In this document: in pieces, positions 1-8,942 of the stretch
How the letters are laid out: each line of letters opens with the position of its first letter
Numbering within the stretch: the stretch's first letter is position 1
Source: Marimonas arenosa
Lineage (GTDB): Bacteria; Pseudomonadota; Alphaproteobacteria; Rhodobacterales; Rhodobacteraceae
Assembly (NCBI RefSeq): GCF_030848945.1
Contig: NZ_JANHAX010000005.1
Location: forward strand, 248,001 to 312,000
Length of the DNA: 64,000 bases
Direction: 5' to 3'
Made by a program: the position numbers and the translations under genes
The notes under the pieces: model-generated
What the model was told of the DNA's origin: nothing
What the model saw: the letters and a program-made list of their open reading frames with translations, nothing else
Databases searched by the model: none

Positions 1-977
1 GCTGCCATCCGGCTCGGGAAGTCGGTATAGCCGATGATGGTGACGCCGTTGTCGGTCACCACTTTTTCGTCCATCACCGTGCCTTCGACGTTACCACCCT
101 TCTCGGCCGCCAGATCGATGATGACCGAGCCGCGCTTCATCGATTTCACCATGTCCTCGAGCCACAACTTCGGCGCCTCGCGGTTCGGGATCAGCGCGGT
201 GGTGATCACGATGTCCATGTCGGGGGCCAACTCGCGGAACTTGGCCAGCTGCGCCTCGCGGAACTCGGGTGACGACACGCTGGCATAACCGCCGGACGAG
301 GCCCCGTCCTGCTGTTCTTCCTCGAAATCGAGGTAGACGAACTCGGCGCCCATTGATTCCACCTGTTCGGCCACTTCCGGCCGCACGTCGAAAGCATAGG
401 TGATCGCGCCCAGCGAGGTGGCCGCACCGATCGCGGCCAGTCCGGCGACGCCAGCGCCCACCACCAGAACCTTGGCTGGCGGCACCTTGCCCGCGGCGGT
501 GATCTGCCCGGTGAAGAACCGGCCAAAGTTGTTGCCCGCTTCGATCACCGCCCGATAGCCGGCGATATTCGCCATCGACGACAGTGCGTCCATCTTTTGG
601 GCGCGGCTGATCCGCGGGACCATCTCCATCGCGATCACATTGGCGCCCTTGGCCTTGGCCGCGTCCAGACCGGCCTCATTGCCGCCCGGATTGAAGAAGG
701 AAATCAGGGTCTTGCCCTTGGTCAGCCGCTTCAGTTCCTCGTCGCTGGGCGGACGCACTTTGGCAATGATGTCAGCGTCTTTCCACAGCGCGTTGGCGGT
801 CTTTTTCACCGTCACGCCAACCTCTTTATAGGCCGCATCCGAGAACCCGGCGGCCTCGCCCGCGCCGGTTTCGATCATACAGTCATAGCCCAGCTTCTGC
901 AGCTGCAGCGCCGACTCCGGGGTCATGGCGACGCGCGCCTCCCCCTCGAAGATTTCTTTTGGGGTTCCGATTATCAC
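1..977 (-). CDS. pntA: NAD(P) transhydrogenase subunit alpha, PntA (C-terminus beyond window)
   Basis: Proton-translocating transhydrogenase alpha chain, which couples hydride transfer from NADH to NADP+ to proton re-entry across the inner membrane. The reverse strand reads without a stop from a GTG start (MIIGTPKEIF) to the window edge, about 325 residues. These cover the soluble NAD-binding domain I: a GAGVAG dinucleotide motif about 175 residues in, followed by FDVRPEVAEQV, and the last visible residues GYTDFPSRMA. All are hallmark PntA stretches. GAAGGGA precedes the GTG at good distance. The open end means the membrane part, and whether the subunit is split into PntAA/PntAB, cannot be seen. 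pntB would be expected further along, outside the window. Confidence 0.95.
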   Translation of the reverse strand, partial: MIIGTPKEIFEGEARVAMTPESALQLQKLGYDCMIETGAGEAAGFSDAAYKEVGVTVKKTANALWKDADIIAKVRPPSDEELKRLTKGKTLISFFNPGGNEAGLDAAKAKGANVIAMEMVPRISRAQKMDALSSMANIAGYRAVIEAGNNFGRFFTGQITAAGKVPPAKVLVVGAGVAGLAAIGAATSLGAITYAFDVRPEVAEQVESMGAEFVYLDFEEEQQDGASSGGYASVSSPEFREAQLAKFRELAPDMDIVITTALIPNREAPKLWLEDMVKSMKRGSVIIDLAAEKGGNVEGTVMDEKVVTDNGVTIIGYTDFPSRMA

Positions 978-1178
978 GTCTGTCGTTCCCTTCTTTCGCG
1001 TCCCTTTGACATCGTGAACCTGCCGGGCGAACCGCTCCGACCGATCCTTTCGGCGTGGTTACCGCACTTTATGTCACATCCCAGCTGCATGTTCGATTGC
1101 CCGAATGTCGCAGACAAGGCGTTTTCAGACCGTACGGCGCCTGAAATCCCCTCTGCCATAACGCTGAAACGGCGCAAG

Positions 1179-1637
1179 TCAAATCCAACGCCGCGTCTTC
1201 TGGCAATATCGCGCGAAATCGGCGCGGAATTTGCGCCGCAGCCGGTTTTCTTCGGGAATGATGAAGTGGCGTTCGATCCACCAGACGAAAACCGGGACCA
1301 GAGGCAGGCTCAGCACCGCGTCCCAATAGAGGATCAGCCCGGCCAGCACCATCGCGTCGCCCAGATAAATCGGGTTACGTGTGCGCGAGAAGATCCCGGA
1401 CTGAACCAGAGCACTTGCCTCCTGGTGCGGGATTAATGTCGTACGCATCCGCCGCATCTCGTAAACGGCCAGTGCCATCAGCACCAGACCGCCGCCCGCA
1501 AGAATGCCTCCGATGAAATCCGCCACTGGCCCGCCGAAGCTCAGCCCCATCGGGAACCAAGCGGCCTGACCCCAGGCGACGCAAAGGCAAAGGGCCAGCC
1601 AAACAGGCGGGATGTCGATCCAATGCTTCAGGGTCAT
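1179..1637 (-). CDS. Isoprenylcysteine carboxyl methyltransferase-like membrane protein
   Basis: A 152-residue integral membrane protein of the ICMT/PEMT type. Three or four hydrophobic segments are followed by the conserved C-terminal block with SRTRNPIYLG (residues near 83-92) and IIPEEN...F..Y, which in the family bind SAM and substrate. Family members methylate small lipophilic or isoprenoid-like substrates; the bacterial substrate is usually unknown and cannot be inferred here. The ATG at 1637 is chosen over an upstream in-frame ATG because AGAAGGA lies 6-9 bases before it and the upstream extension is hydrophilic and atypical. It is transcribed toward pntA, with a 200-bp gap that must hold the pntA promoter. 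Confidence 0.8.
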   Translation of the reverse strand: MTLKHWIDIPPVWLALCLCVAWGQAAWFPMGLSFGGPVADFIGGILAGGGLVLMALAVYEMRRMRTTLIPHQEASALVQSGIFSRTRNPIYLGDAMVLAGLILYWDAVLSLPLVPVFVWWIERHFIIPEENRLRRKFRADFARYCQKTRRWI

Positions 1638-1824
1638 CGCACGTCCTTCTTCCTCTGCAAGCTTTTCCCATCCGGACCCGTGCACTGTCCAGACGAAACC
1701 GAACAAAGTCCGGCCCGGTCAGTCACGAAGATGTGCATCGGCATTTGGTCGCAGAGCATGGGGACGGCCTACCCAAACCGCTTTCCGGAGCCTATCATAT
1801 TCCGGAAATGACATGTGGAGTCCT

Positions 1825-2352
1825 ATGATGCCAGCCAACGATTTGCGCGCAGTTGCGCCCGTGATCGCAACTCTGTCCCGCCGCGCCCTCGTCCTGTCGG
1901 CCACGGCCGCTTTCGGCCTTACCACCCTGCCGGGCCTGGCCCGCGCCCAGGCGGCGACCAGCGCCGTCATGGCCGCCGACGAGGCCTACATGAAGGCGCT
2001 TGCCGACGAGATCACTCTGATCGACATTCGCACGCCTGAGGAATGGGCCCAGACCGGCGTGCCTGACGGTGCTCTGGCTCTGGACATGACAAAACAGGAG
2101 AGCTTCCTCGAGGCGCTCGTTGCCTTGCGCGCGGCCGATGCCGCCAAACCCATCGCCCTGATCTGCCGCACTGGCAACCGCTCGGGTTTCATTGTCAAGG
2201 CGCTGGCCAAACAGGGCTTCCCCGGCCTCGTCGATGTCGCGGAAGGCATCGCCGGCGGACCTCGCGGCAAGGGTTGGCTGCCACGCGGCCTGCCGACTTA
2301 CGCTGGCACGCCCGAGGAAGTCGAAACGCGCCGCACCAAGCTTCTGCCTTGA
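1825..2352 (+). CDS. Exported rhodanese-like protein (Tat signal)
   Basis: A 175-residue single-domain rhodanese. The N-terminus has a twin-arginine signal (LSRRALVLSA, then a hydrophobic stretch and the cleavage-like ARAQA near residue 42), so the protein is likely exported folded to the periplasm. The rhodanese domain starts at about residue 60 (LIDIRTPEEW). It carries the active-site loop CRTGNR with the persulfide-forming cysteine at about residue 114. The family transfers sulfane sulfur; the physiological acceptor is unknown. TGGAG at 1816-1820 supports ATG 1825 or 1828; the in-frame ATG at 1813 lies before this Shine-Dalgarno sequence and is unlikely. It is divergent from the ICMT-like gene. 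Confidence 0.85.
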   Translation: MMPANDLRAVAPVIATLSRRALVLSATAAFGLTTLPGLARAQAATSAVMAADEAYMKALADEITLIDIRTPEEWAQTGVPDGALALDMTKQESFLEALVALRAADAAKPIALICRTGNRSGFIVKALAKQGFPGLVDVAEGIAGGPRGKGWLPRGLPTYAGTPEEVETRRTKLLP

Positions 2353-2465
2353 TACCAGTCTCGCGGACGCGGCGTCATTTCCCGATGCCGCACCGGGCTT
2401 GATATCGTCCCCTTGAACCGGCCCGGGCCATCACGAAACCGGCCGGCCACAAATGGGAGGAGATC

Positions 2466-3221
2466 ATGGCCATGCTTGCAGGAAAACACGCATTCGTCAC
2501 CGGCGGCGGCACCGGCATCGGGCTGGCCATCGCCCGCGCGCTGGCCGCCGAAGGGGCCGAAGTCACCATCACCGGCCGCCGGCTGTCTGTGCTTGAAGAG
2601 GTGGCCGAGAACGGCATGCACCCAATGGCGATGGATGTCTCCGACGAGGATCAGACCGCGACGGTAATCGACGAAGCGGTGCACCGCCGCGGCCCGATCC
2701 AGATCTGCGTCGCCAATGCCGGCATCGCCGAGGGCCGCAAGCTGCACAAGACCGATACCGAGCTCTGGCGCCGGATCATGTCGATCAACCTCGACGGCTG
2801 CTTCTTTACCATCCGCGAAAGTCTGCGCTCGATGCTCGAAACCGACTGGGGGCGCGTCATCGCGATCTCTTCGATCGCCGGCCTGCGCGGCACACCCGGC
2901 GCCGGCGCCTATGCCGCGTCCAAGCACGGCGTGATCGGCATGATCCGCTCGTTCTCCGAAGATTTCATGGGCGCGCCCTACACCTTCAATTCAATCTGCC
3001 CCGGGTACGTCGATACTCCCATCGTCACGCGCAACATGGATGCCATTGCCGCCCGCACCGGCGCCACGCCGGATCAGGCGCGCGACATGATGGTGCAGAT
3101 GAACCGCCACAAGCGGCTGATCACGCCCGAAGAGGTTGCCGCCGCGGCGCTCTGGCTGTGCAACCCGGTTTCGGAAAGCACCAACGGAACTGAGGTCCGT
3201 ATCGCCGGCGGCCAGGTCTGA
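2466..3221 (+). CDS. SDR family NAD(P)-dependent oxidoreductase
   Basis: A 251-residue classical short-chain dehydrogenase. It has the N-terminal Rossmann motif TGGGTGIG (residues 13-20), NAG near residue 90, catalytic Ser in ISSIAG, and YAASK as the Tyr-x-x-x-Lys pair. The C-terminal IAGGQV is typical of tetrameric classical SDRs. A strong GGGAGGAG lies just before ATG 2466. Substrate is not evident. The gene sits 151 bp upstream of kynureninase on the same strand, but a hairpin (3240-3261) lies between them, so membership in a tryptophan-breakdown unit is only a possibility. Confidence 0.85.
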   Translation: MAMLAGKHAFVTGGGTGIGLAIARALAAEGAEVTITGRRLSVLEEVAENGMHPMAMDVSDEDQTATVIDEAVHRRGPIQICVANAGIAEGRKLHKTDTELWRRIMSINLDGCFFTIRESLRSMLETDWGRVIAISSIAGLRGTPGAGAYAASKHGVIGMIRSFSEDFMGAPYTFNSICPGYVDTPIVTRNMDAIAARTGATPDQARDMMVQMNRHKRLITPEEVAAAALWLCNPVSESTNGTEVRIAGGQV

Positions 3222-3239
3222 CCCGGCCAACTTTGCCCG

Positions 3240-3261
3240 AGGCGCCCCGCCTGCGGCGCCT
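3240..3261 (+). terminator. Possible hairpin terminator after the SDR gene
   Basis: Stem AGGCGCC/GGCGCCT (3240-3246 with 3255-3261) and an 8-base loop, 19 bp after the SDR stop. There is no T-tract, so termination is only plausible. Confidence 0.35.
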
Positions 3262-3372
3262 AGTCCGCACCCTGCCCGCCAAATGGTTCGCAACCCGAAA
3301 GCGCACCGCCCCTTGCGCACCGCAAATCACAGCCTAGGGTGGACGTCAGCCCCCGAACGCCGGACCATCGCC

Positions 3373-4566
3373 ATGACCGATTTCGCCCAAACCAAGAAGC
3401 TTTTCCACCTGCCCGAAGGCGTCATCTATCTCGACGGCAACTCGCTGGGTCCGCTGCCCAAGGCGGCACCGGCCCGGATGCAGACCGCGCTGCAGGACGA
3501 GTGGGGCGAGATGCTGATCACCGGCTGGAACAAGGCGGGCTGGATGGAGCAACCCGCCCGCGTCGGCGACCGCATCGCGCGGCTGATCGGGGCAGAGCCG
3601 GGCCACGTGGTGATGGGGGACACGCTCTCGATCAAGGTCTACCAGGCGCTGGCCTCGGCACTCGAGATGAACCCGAACCGCAAAGTCATTCTCAGCGACA
3701 GCGGCAACTTTCCCTCCGATCTCTACATGGCCGAAGGCCTGATCAAATCGCTGAACGCCGGCCACGAGCTGCGCGTCGTCGCCCCCGAGGACATCGCTGC
3801 CAACATCACCGACGACATCGCCGTCACCCTGCTGACCGAGGTCGATTACCGCACCGGCCGTCTGCACGACATGACGGCATTGACGGCACTGGCCCATGAT
3901 AAGGGCGCCCTCACGGTCTGGGATCTGGCCCATACGGCCGGCGCCACGCCCGTCGATCTTTCCGGCGCACAGGCGGATTTCGCAGTGGGTTGCACCTACA
4001 AATACCTCAACGGCGGCCCCGGCGCGCCCGCCTTCATCTATGTCGCCCCGCGCCACGCCGACGCCGCCCGCCCCGCGCTCTCGGGCTGGCTCGGCCACGA
4101 CGCCCCCTTCGCCTTCGAACTCGGCTACCGCCCCGGCCCGGGCATCGAACGGATGCGCGTCGGCACCCCGCCGGTGCTGGCCCTTTCGGCTCTGGAAGCC
4201 GCGCTCGACATCTGGGACATGACGACAATGCGGGAGGTCCGCGCGAGATCGGTCGAATTGACGCGGCTGTTTATCGACGAGGTCGAAAAACGCTGCCCAG
4301 ACCTCTGCCTCGCAACCCCGCGCGATCCGGCCCGGCGCGGCAGCCAGGTGTCGTTCCGATTCGAACACGGATATGCCGCGATGCAGGCGCTGATCGCCCG
4401 CGGCGTGATCGGCGATTTCCGCGCGCCGGACATTATGCGCTTTGGTTTCACTCCGCTCTACATCGACGCAGACGATGTCACCCGCGCCGTCGATACCCTC
4501 GCCGAGGTGATGACAAACCGCCTCTGGGATACACCCGAATACAAGACCCGGGCACGAGTGACATGA
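3373..4566 (+). CDS. kynU: Kynureninase
   Basis: A 397-residue PLP enzyme that cleaves L-kynurenine to anthranilate and alanine in tryptophan breakdown. Family hallmarks are YLDGNSLGPLP at 19-29, the aspartate block WDLAHTAG near 183-190, and the PLP-lysine motif CTYKYLNGGPGAPAF with Lys at about 210. The length is normal for bacterial KynU. ATG 3373 is chosen because the protein begins directly with the conserved N-terminal region; upstream in-frame extension is low-complexity and non-homologous. Its stop overlaps, by ATGA, the start of a degenerate tryptophan 2,3-dioxygenase remnant, which suggests an ancestral kynU-kynA operon whose first enzyme has been lost here. Confidence 0.93.
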   Translation: MTDFAQTKKLFHLPEGVIYLDGNSLGPLPKAAPARMQTALQDEWGEMLITGWNKAGWMEQPARVGDRIARLIGAEPGHVVMGDTLSIKVYQALASALEMNPNRKVILSDSGNFPSDLYMAEGLIKSLNAGHELRVVAPEDIAANITDDIAVTLLTEVDYRTGRLHDMTALTALAHDKGALTVWDLAHTAGATPVDLSGAQADFAVGCTYKYLNGGPGAPAFIYVAPRHADAARPALSGWLGHDAPFAFELGYRPGPGIERMRVGTPPVLALSALEAALDIWDMTTMREVRARSVELTRLFIDEVEKRCPDLCLATPRDPARRGSQVSFRFEHGYAAMQALIARGVIGDFRAPDIMRFGFTPLYIDADDVTRAVDTLAEVMTNRLWDTPEYKTRARVT

Positions 4567-4871
4567 AACCGGCGGACCTGCCGTCGGTTCTCAAAGCACG
4601 CAACCCTGCCCCCTACGACCGATGCGGCAAGTCCGTCGCGGCCGGCTGGACAAAGCTCTACCGCGCCTGCCAAACCCACTAGAAACCCTACGGCTTCACC
4701 GGAAAACTCTTTGATATCGAAGACTTTTTCTATTTCTGGCGCTTCAACCTTCTCGTCTCCTCTGAGCAGACGATCGACCCGAAGGGCGGCACCAGCGGGA
4801 GAAGCCACCTCCGGCGCATGCTCGCGGTCATGCACTTCCCGGAACTCTGGTCGCTGCGCACTCCGCTGTGA
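4563..4871 (+). pseudogene. kynA: Relic of tryptophan 2,3-dioxygenase (C-terminal part only)
   Basis: Read in frame from the ATG overlapping the kynU stop, this stretch translates for 39 codons to a TAG (4680-4682), then continues in the same frame to a TGA at 4869-4871. The second part reads FDIEDFFYFWRFNLLVSSEQ, then KGGTSG, then HFPELWSLRT. This lines up with the C-terminal end of tryptophan 2,3-dioxygenases (WRxNH...GTGG...YLR...FFPELW..RT). The first two thirds of the enzyme is missing. The family histidine after WRxN, the haem ligand, is Leu here, and GTGG has become GTSG. It is therefore a truncated, stop-interrupted and catalytically dead gene, not a small ORF. What is seen is the alignment by eye; the family assignment is from memory of TDO sequences. 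Confidence 0.75.
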
Positions 4872-5064
4872 CACTCCGTCATGAGGCTGCCACTAGCCCG
4901 GAGACCCTGGACCCACAGCGGTCGCACATCCCTTAGCCGAATGCCCGCGCGATGCGTGAGGCGCCCGCTTTCCGCCGCAATCGCCTCAATTCGGCACGAA
5001 TTTTCCTAAAACCCCCCGCAATCCCGCCGCAGCGCCTCTGTATCCGTACTCGAAACAATCGGCC

Positions 5065-5126
5065 AGGACGCGGGTCGATAGCAAAATGCCGGGCTCGGAC
5101 CGGAGGGTTGGGAAAGGACGCGGGTC
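5065..5126 (+). repeat. 12-bp direct repeat upstream of the RTX/Hint gene
   Basis: AGGACGCGGGTC occurs at 5065-5076 and again at 5115-5126, 50 bp apart, in the 261-bp stretch before the RTX gene. The second copy ends six bases before the start codon, so it covers the ribosome-binding region. It may be a regulator site or coincidence. Confidence 0.4.
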
Positions 5127-5132
5127 AGGACG

Positions 5133-7397
5133 ATGGCAACTTACACAGTCCTTTTTTACGATTTCGACCCCTGGGGCGTGATCCCCACGAGGACAGGCAG
5201 CACTTTCACCTATACCGGCCCCGCCACCGCCGACGGCACGGCAACGGTCTACGACCCGGAAAGCGGCGTCGAGGGCTTGACCCTCGACGATGACAACGCC
5301 GGTGGAGAAAGCGCTACGGCGGATGTCAGCGTTGGTGGCGTGACCTCAACCGGCACGACCGTCGACGCCGAACGCGTCTGGACCGTGATGGACATGACAA
5401 CCGGTGAGATCTTTGAGATTGCCGAGTTTGATGTTGAATTCGGCGCTGCCTCCGGCGATTACACGCTCTCCGAACAGCCGCTGATCCCCGGCCACACCTA
5501 TCAAATCCTGGCCTATGACAGTAACCCCGACGTCACCGCGGGCGATCCGGCATTCTCGTCGACCGATTTTTCCGAGGGCTGGGCCGACGGCACCGTATCG
5601 GGAACGGCGGGCGACGACCTGATCGATGCCAACTTTTTCGACAGTGAAACCGACCAGATCGATGATGGCGTCGGCGCTGGCGCCACCGCCGACGACGACT
5701 CGATCGAAGCCGGCGCCGGCAACGATACCGCCTATGGCGGCGCCGGCGACGATACGCTTCTCGGCGAAGCCGGTGACGACCTGCTGTTCGGCGATTTCAA
5801 CGCCACGGTCGCCACCGGCTCGGAATTCCTCGACTGGAGCGCCGTCGGCCCGGACGAATCCGACATTTCCGGAGGGTTCAGCCAGAACACCGGCGATATC
5901 GACGTCACCGTCAGTTTCACGACCACCCCGCTGACCACGGGCGTTACGGTTGAAAGCACCGACACAACCTATGTCGCCGGGGGTGACCCGTTCGATCCGT
6001 TCTCCAATCTGTCGCTCACCGGCAACGGTGCCGGCAGCAATGTCACCACCACGGTGAGTTTCTCCTCCACGACCGCCGGCATCGCCAACGAAGTGGAAAA
6101 CGTCACCTTCCAGCTCAATGACATCGATTTCACATCGGGCAGCTGGCAAGACATCGTGACGATCAATGCCTACGATGCCGACGGAAACCCGGTGCCGGTG
6201 ACGATAACGCCCAGCGGCAACGACACCGTCTCGGGCAACACGATCACCGCCGGCCCCACTGCCGAATCCGCGGCCGATGCCGCCGGCAACGCGGTCGTCA
6301 CGATCGCCGGGCCGGTCGCCTCGATCGAGATCATCTATGCCAACGGGGAACCCGGCGGTCAGGCACTGTGGGTCAGCGACGTGCATTTCGACACGATGGC
6401 GGCCCCAGGCGGCAACGACTCCATCGACGGTGGCGCCGGCAGCGACACTCTCTATGGAGAAGCGGGCGACGACACGCTCCTCGGCGGGATCGGGGCCGAC
6501 AGCCTGCTGGGTGGCGATGGCAACGATGTCATCTATGTCTCCGAAAACGACCTCGCCGCAGGCAATGACGGCGAAGATCTGTTCATCCTGGCTGATCTAG
6601 GCGAGGTTGGCGCTGGCTCCATCGTCATCGACGGCGGCACCACCGGAGAGCCCGGCGGCGACACGCTGGATCTGAACGGTATCGCCGACCGGACCACCCT
6701 GACCTTCACTCCTTCGGCGGGCGACCCCGACGCGTTCGACGGGTCCGTCACGTTGCTCGACGGCACCGTGGTCACTTTCAGCAATATCGAGAACATCATC
6801 TGCTTCACCCCGGGAACGATGATCGCCACGCCCGACGGTGAGCGTCCGGTCGAAGCCCTGCGCCCTGGCGACCTGGTGTTGACCAAAGATGACGGTCCGC
6901 AGCCGCTGGGCTGGGTTGGCCATTCCAACGTGCCGGGGCTGGGCCACCACGCACCGATCAGGCTCGATCCCGGGCTGACCGGCGCCCGCCGCCCGCTCAC
7001 GGTGTCGCCGCAGCACCGCATGCTGATCGAGGACTGGCGCGCCGAACTGCTCTTCGGCGACGCCGAGGTTTTCGTGCCCGCCGTGCACCTGCTCGATTTC
7101 GACGGCGCCGCGTCCGCACCGGCCGCGCAGGTCACCTACATCCACCTGATGTTCGACCGCCACCAGGTGATCTATGCGGAAGGCGCTGAAACCGAGAGTT
7201 TCCATCTCGCCGAGGAAGGGCTCAAGGCGCTGCACCCGCAGGCCCAAGACGAGCTTTTCGCCGCCTATCCCGAGATGCGGGACAACCTTGCCGCCCACGG
7301 GCCCACCGCCCGGCGCAGCCTCAAAGCGCATGAAGCGCGCGCCCTGCTCGGCCGCATGTTCCCGCGGAAACCCGACACCACGGCGCTCGCCGCCTAG
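5133..7397 (+). CDS. Secreted RTX calcium-binding protein with C-terminal Hint domain
   Basis: A 754-residue acidic protein. The N-terminal 150 residues resemble nothing I can name. A first RTX nonapeptide block (GAGNDTAYGGAGDD...) lies near 194-222. A beta-rich Thr/Ser-rich segment follows (about 225-420), then a second RTX block near 428-470. From about residue 557 comes a hedgehog/intein (Hint_2) domain beginning with the catalytic-type Cys of CFTPGTMIATPDG and containing the VSPQHRML histidine block. RTX repeats bind Ca2+ outside the cell and normally mark type I secretion. No N-terminal signal peptide is seen. Hint domains in this setting are thought to self-process, though substrate and purpose are unknown. 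No secretion genes are adjacent. Confidence 0.85.
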   Translation: MATYTVLFYDFDPWGVIPTRTGSTFTYTGPATADGTATVYDPESGVEGLTLDDDNAGGESATADVSVGGVTSTGTTVDAERVWTVMDMTTGEIFEIAEFDVEFGAASGDYTLSEQPLIPGHTYQILAYDSNPDVTAGDPAFSSTDFSEGWADGTVSGTAGDDLIDANFFDSETDQIDDGVGAGATADDDSIEAGAGNDTAYGGAGDDTLLGEAGDDLLFGDFNATVATGSEFLDWSAVGPDESDISGGFSQNTGDIDVTVSFTTTPLTTGVTVESTDTTYVAGGDPFDPFSNLSLTGNGAGSNVTTTVSFSSTTAGIANEVENVTFQLNDIDFTSGSWQDIVTINAYDADGNPVPVTITPSGNDTVSGNTITAGPTAESAADAAGNAVVTIAGPVASIEIIYANGEPGGQALWVSDVHFDTMAAPGGNDSIDGGAGSDTLYGEAGDDTLLGGIGADSLLGGDGNDVIYVSENDLAAGNDGEDLFILADLGEVGAGSIVIDGGTTGEPGGDTLDLNGIADRTTLTFTPSAGDPDAFDGSVTLLDGTVVTFSNIENIICFTPGTMIATPDGERPVEALRPGDLVLTKDDGPQPLGWVGHSNVPGLGHHAPIRLDPGLTGARRPLTVSPQHRMLIEDWRAELLFGDAEVFVPAVHLLDFDGAASAPAAQVTYIHLMFDRHQVIYAEGAETESFHLAEEGLKALHPQAQDELFAAYPEMRDNLAAHGPTARRSLKAHEARALLGRMFPRKPDTTALAA

Positions 7398-7456
7398 ATC
7401 GGACGCCATTCACAAAACCTGAAGAGTCATCGGATCCGGGGTGTCGCGTTTCGAAA

Positions 7457-8236
7457 TCACGCCGATTTCAGCATAGGTGTTGCCCGGCGTCCCTCCGCCC
7501 AGGCCCGCACGGCTGCGCCGAAAGCTTCGAACAGCGGCCGCGACACCGGATCATTGGTGGCGTTGTATTCCGGGTGCCATTGCACCGACAACGTGAACCC
7601 CGGCGCGTCCTCGACATAGATCGCCTCGGGAGTGCCATCAGGGGCAAAACCATCGACCACCACCCGTTCACCGGCCTGGCAAATGCCCTGGCCGTGCAGC
7701 GTGTTGGTCATCACCTCGCGCGCCCCCAGCACACGGTGGAACGGCCCGTCTTCGGTGAAGGTTACGCAATGGCGTAGGGCGAACTTTTCCTCCAGCGTGC
7801 CATCGGGCGGCATGCGGTGGTTCATTCGTCCCGGCAAGTCGCGGATCTCCGGATGCAGGGTGGACCCCATCGCCACCGCCACTTCCTGATAACCACGGCA
7901 GATGCCGAAGAACGGCTGGCCAGTCTCGACGCATCGGCGCACCAACGGCAGGGTGATGGCGTCGCGGCAGCGATCGAAATCACCATGCGCCGGGGTCGGT
8001 TCGTGACCGTATTCTTCGGGATGAACGTTCGGCCGTCCGCCGGTCAGCACGAACCCGTCGCAGACCTCCAGCAGTTCGTCCACCGTGACATATCGCGGGT
8101 CTGACGGAATGAGCAGCGGCAGGCATTTGGCCACATTCGCCACCGCGTCCGAATTCATCGAGCCGCCGGCATGCACCTCGTAGGTGTCATTGATCATGTG
8201 CTGGTTGCCGATAATGCCAACGACGGGGCGGTTCAT
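7457..8236 (-). CDS. Gamma-glutamyl-gamma-aminobutyrate hydrolase-like class I glutamine amidotransferase (peptidase C26)
   Basis: A 259-residue single-domain glutaminase-fold hydrolase. The nucleophile elbow is GICRGYQ with Cys at about 113, and the His/Glu pair is QWHPEYN with His about 221 and Glu about 223. VLTGG near 63-67 is also typical of PuuD. PuuD-type enzymes release GABA from gamma-glutamyl-GABA in putrescine use; the exact substrate here is inferred only. ATG 8236 is preferred over an ATG five codons upstream because GAGAGG precedes it and the domain starts at once. The neighbouring XRE-cupin gene on the same strand resembles PuuR-type regulators, which supports a role in polyamine or gamma-glutamyl amine catabolism. 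Confidence 0.8.
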   Translation of the reverse strand: MNRPVVGIIGNQHMINDTYEVHAGGSMNSDAVANVAKCLPLLIPSDPRYVTVDELLEVCDGFVLTGGRPNVHPEEYGHEPTPAHGDFDRCRDAITLPLVRRCVETGQPFFGICRGYQEVAVAMGSTLHPEIRDLPGRMNHRMPPDGTLEEKFALRHCVTFTEDGPFHRVLGAREVMTNTLHGQGICQAGERVVVDGFAPDGTPEAIYVEDAPGFTLSVQWHPEYNATNDPVSRPLFEAFGAAVRAWAEGRRATPMLKSA

Positions 8237-8348
8237 ATGGGCCTCTCTCAAGCTTTACGCCTGAAAATAATATGACAGACGCATGAAGGAAACACCAAAG
8301 CGTGCGGCGCGACCCTGCGCCGCCGCACAATGCCGGTTTCGCAGGCAA

Positions 8349-8942
8349 TCATCCTGCTCTGACCACCACCATCGCCTGCGCACCGGCCGCATCTCCGGCG
8401 CGATAGGCGTGGTCGAAGCCGGAATCGAAATAAACCGAATCCCCCGGCCCGAGTCGTTCCACGCCATCATGAATCAACAATTCCAGCGTCCCGCGCATGA
8501 CATAGATCAGTTCCACGCCGTCGTGACGGTGCGCATCGGACGGCTCCGCACCGGCGGGAAACTCGGCCAGATAAGCCTCGAGCTTGCGATCCGAAACCGG
8601 GAAATCGAGGCTTTCGAAAAAGAAAGCCGGCGTCCCGTCGGGTTTGTTAGGCAGTTTCAGCCGGTCCCGCGCCCGCACCACCTCCAACACCGGCCGTTCG
8701 GCGCCGTCGGCAAAGAAATGATCCAACCCCACGCCGAAGACCAGCGCAATCCGCAGCAGCGTCGGCAATGTCGGGAACACCTGACCGCGCTCGATCTTCG
8801 ACAGCATCCCCGCCGACAGGCCGGTATGCTCGCCCAGTTGCGCCAGGGCCAGGCCCTTGGCCTGCCGCAGTGCCCGCAGCTTCGGCCCGATCCGATAGGT
8901 CTCCAACCCCGCGCTCAGCGTATCCGGCACATTTTCCGACAT
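8349..8942 (-). CDS. XRE-family transcriptional regulator with C-terminal cupin domain
   Basis: A 197-residue regulator. The N-terminal helix-turn-helix spans about residues 20-70 (LRALRQAKGLALAQLGEHTG, then MLSKIERGQ). A C-terminal cupin barrel (about 120-195) carries the metal-type block HRHDGVELIYVMRG and the second block DSVYFDSGFDHAYR. This architecture matches PuuR and related ligand-sensing repressors. ATG 8942 is selected because GGGGA lies just upstream. It is transcribed toward the amidotransferase gene 112 bp downstream and is divergent from the fasciclin gene, across a palindrome-bearing AT-rich intergenic region where it may autoregulate. Confidence 0.85.
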   Translation of the reverse strand: MSENVPDTLSAGLETYRIGPKLRALRQAKGLALAQLGEHTGLSAGMLSKIERGQVFPTLPTLLRIALVFGVGLDHFFADGAERPVLEVVRARDRLKLPNKPDGTPAFFFESLDFPVSDRKLEAYLAEFPAGAEPSDAHRHDGVELIYVMRGTLELLIHDGVERLGPGDSVYFDSGFDHAYRAGDAAGAQAMVVVRAG

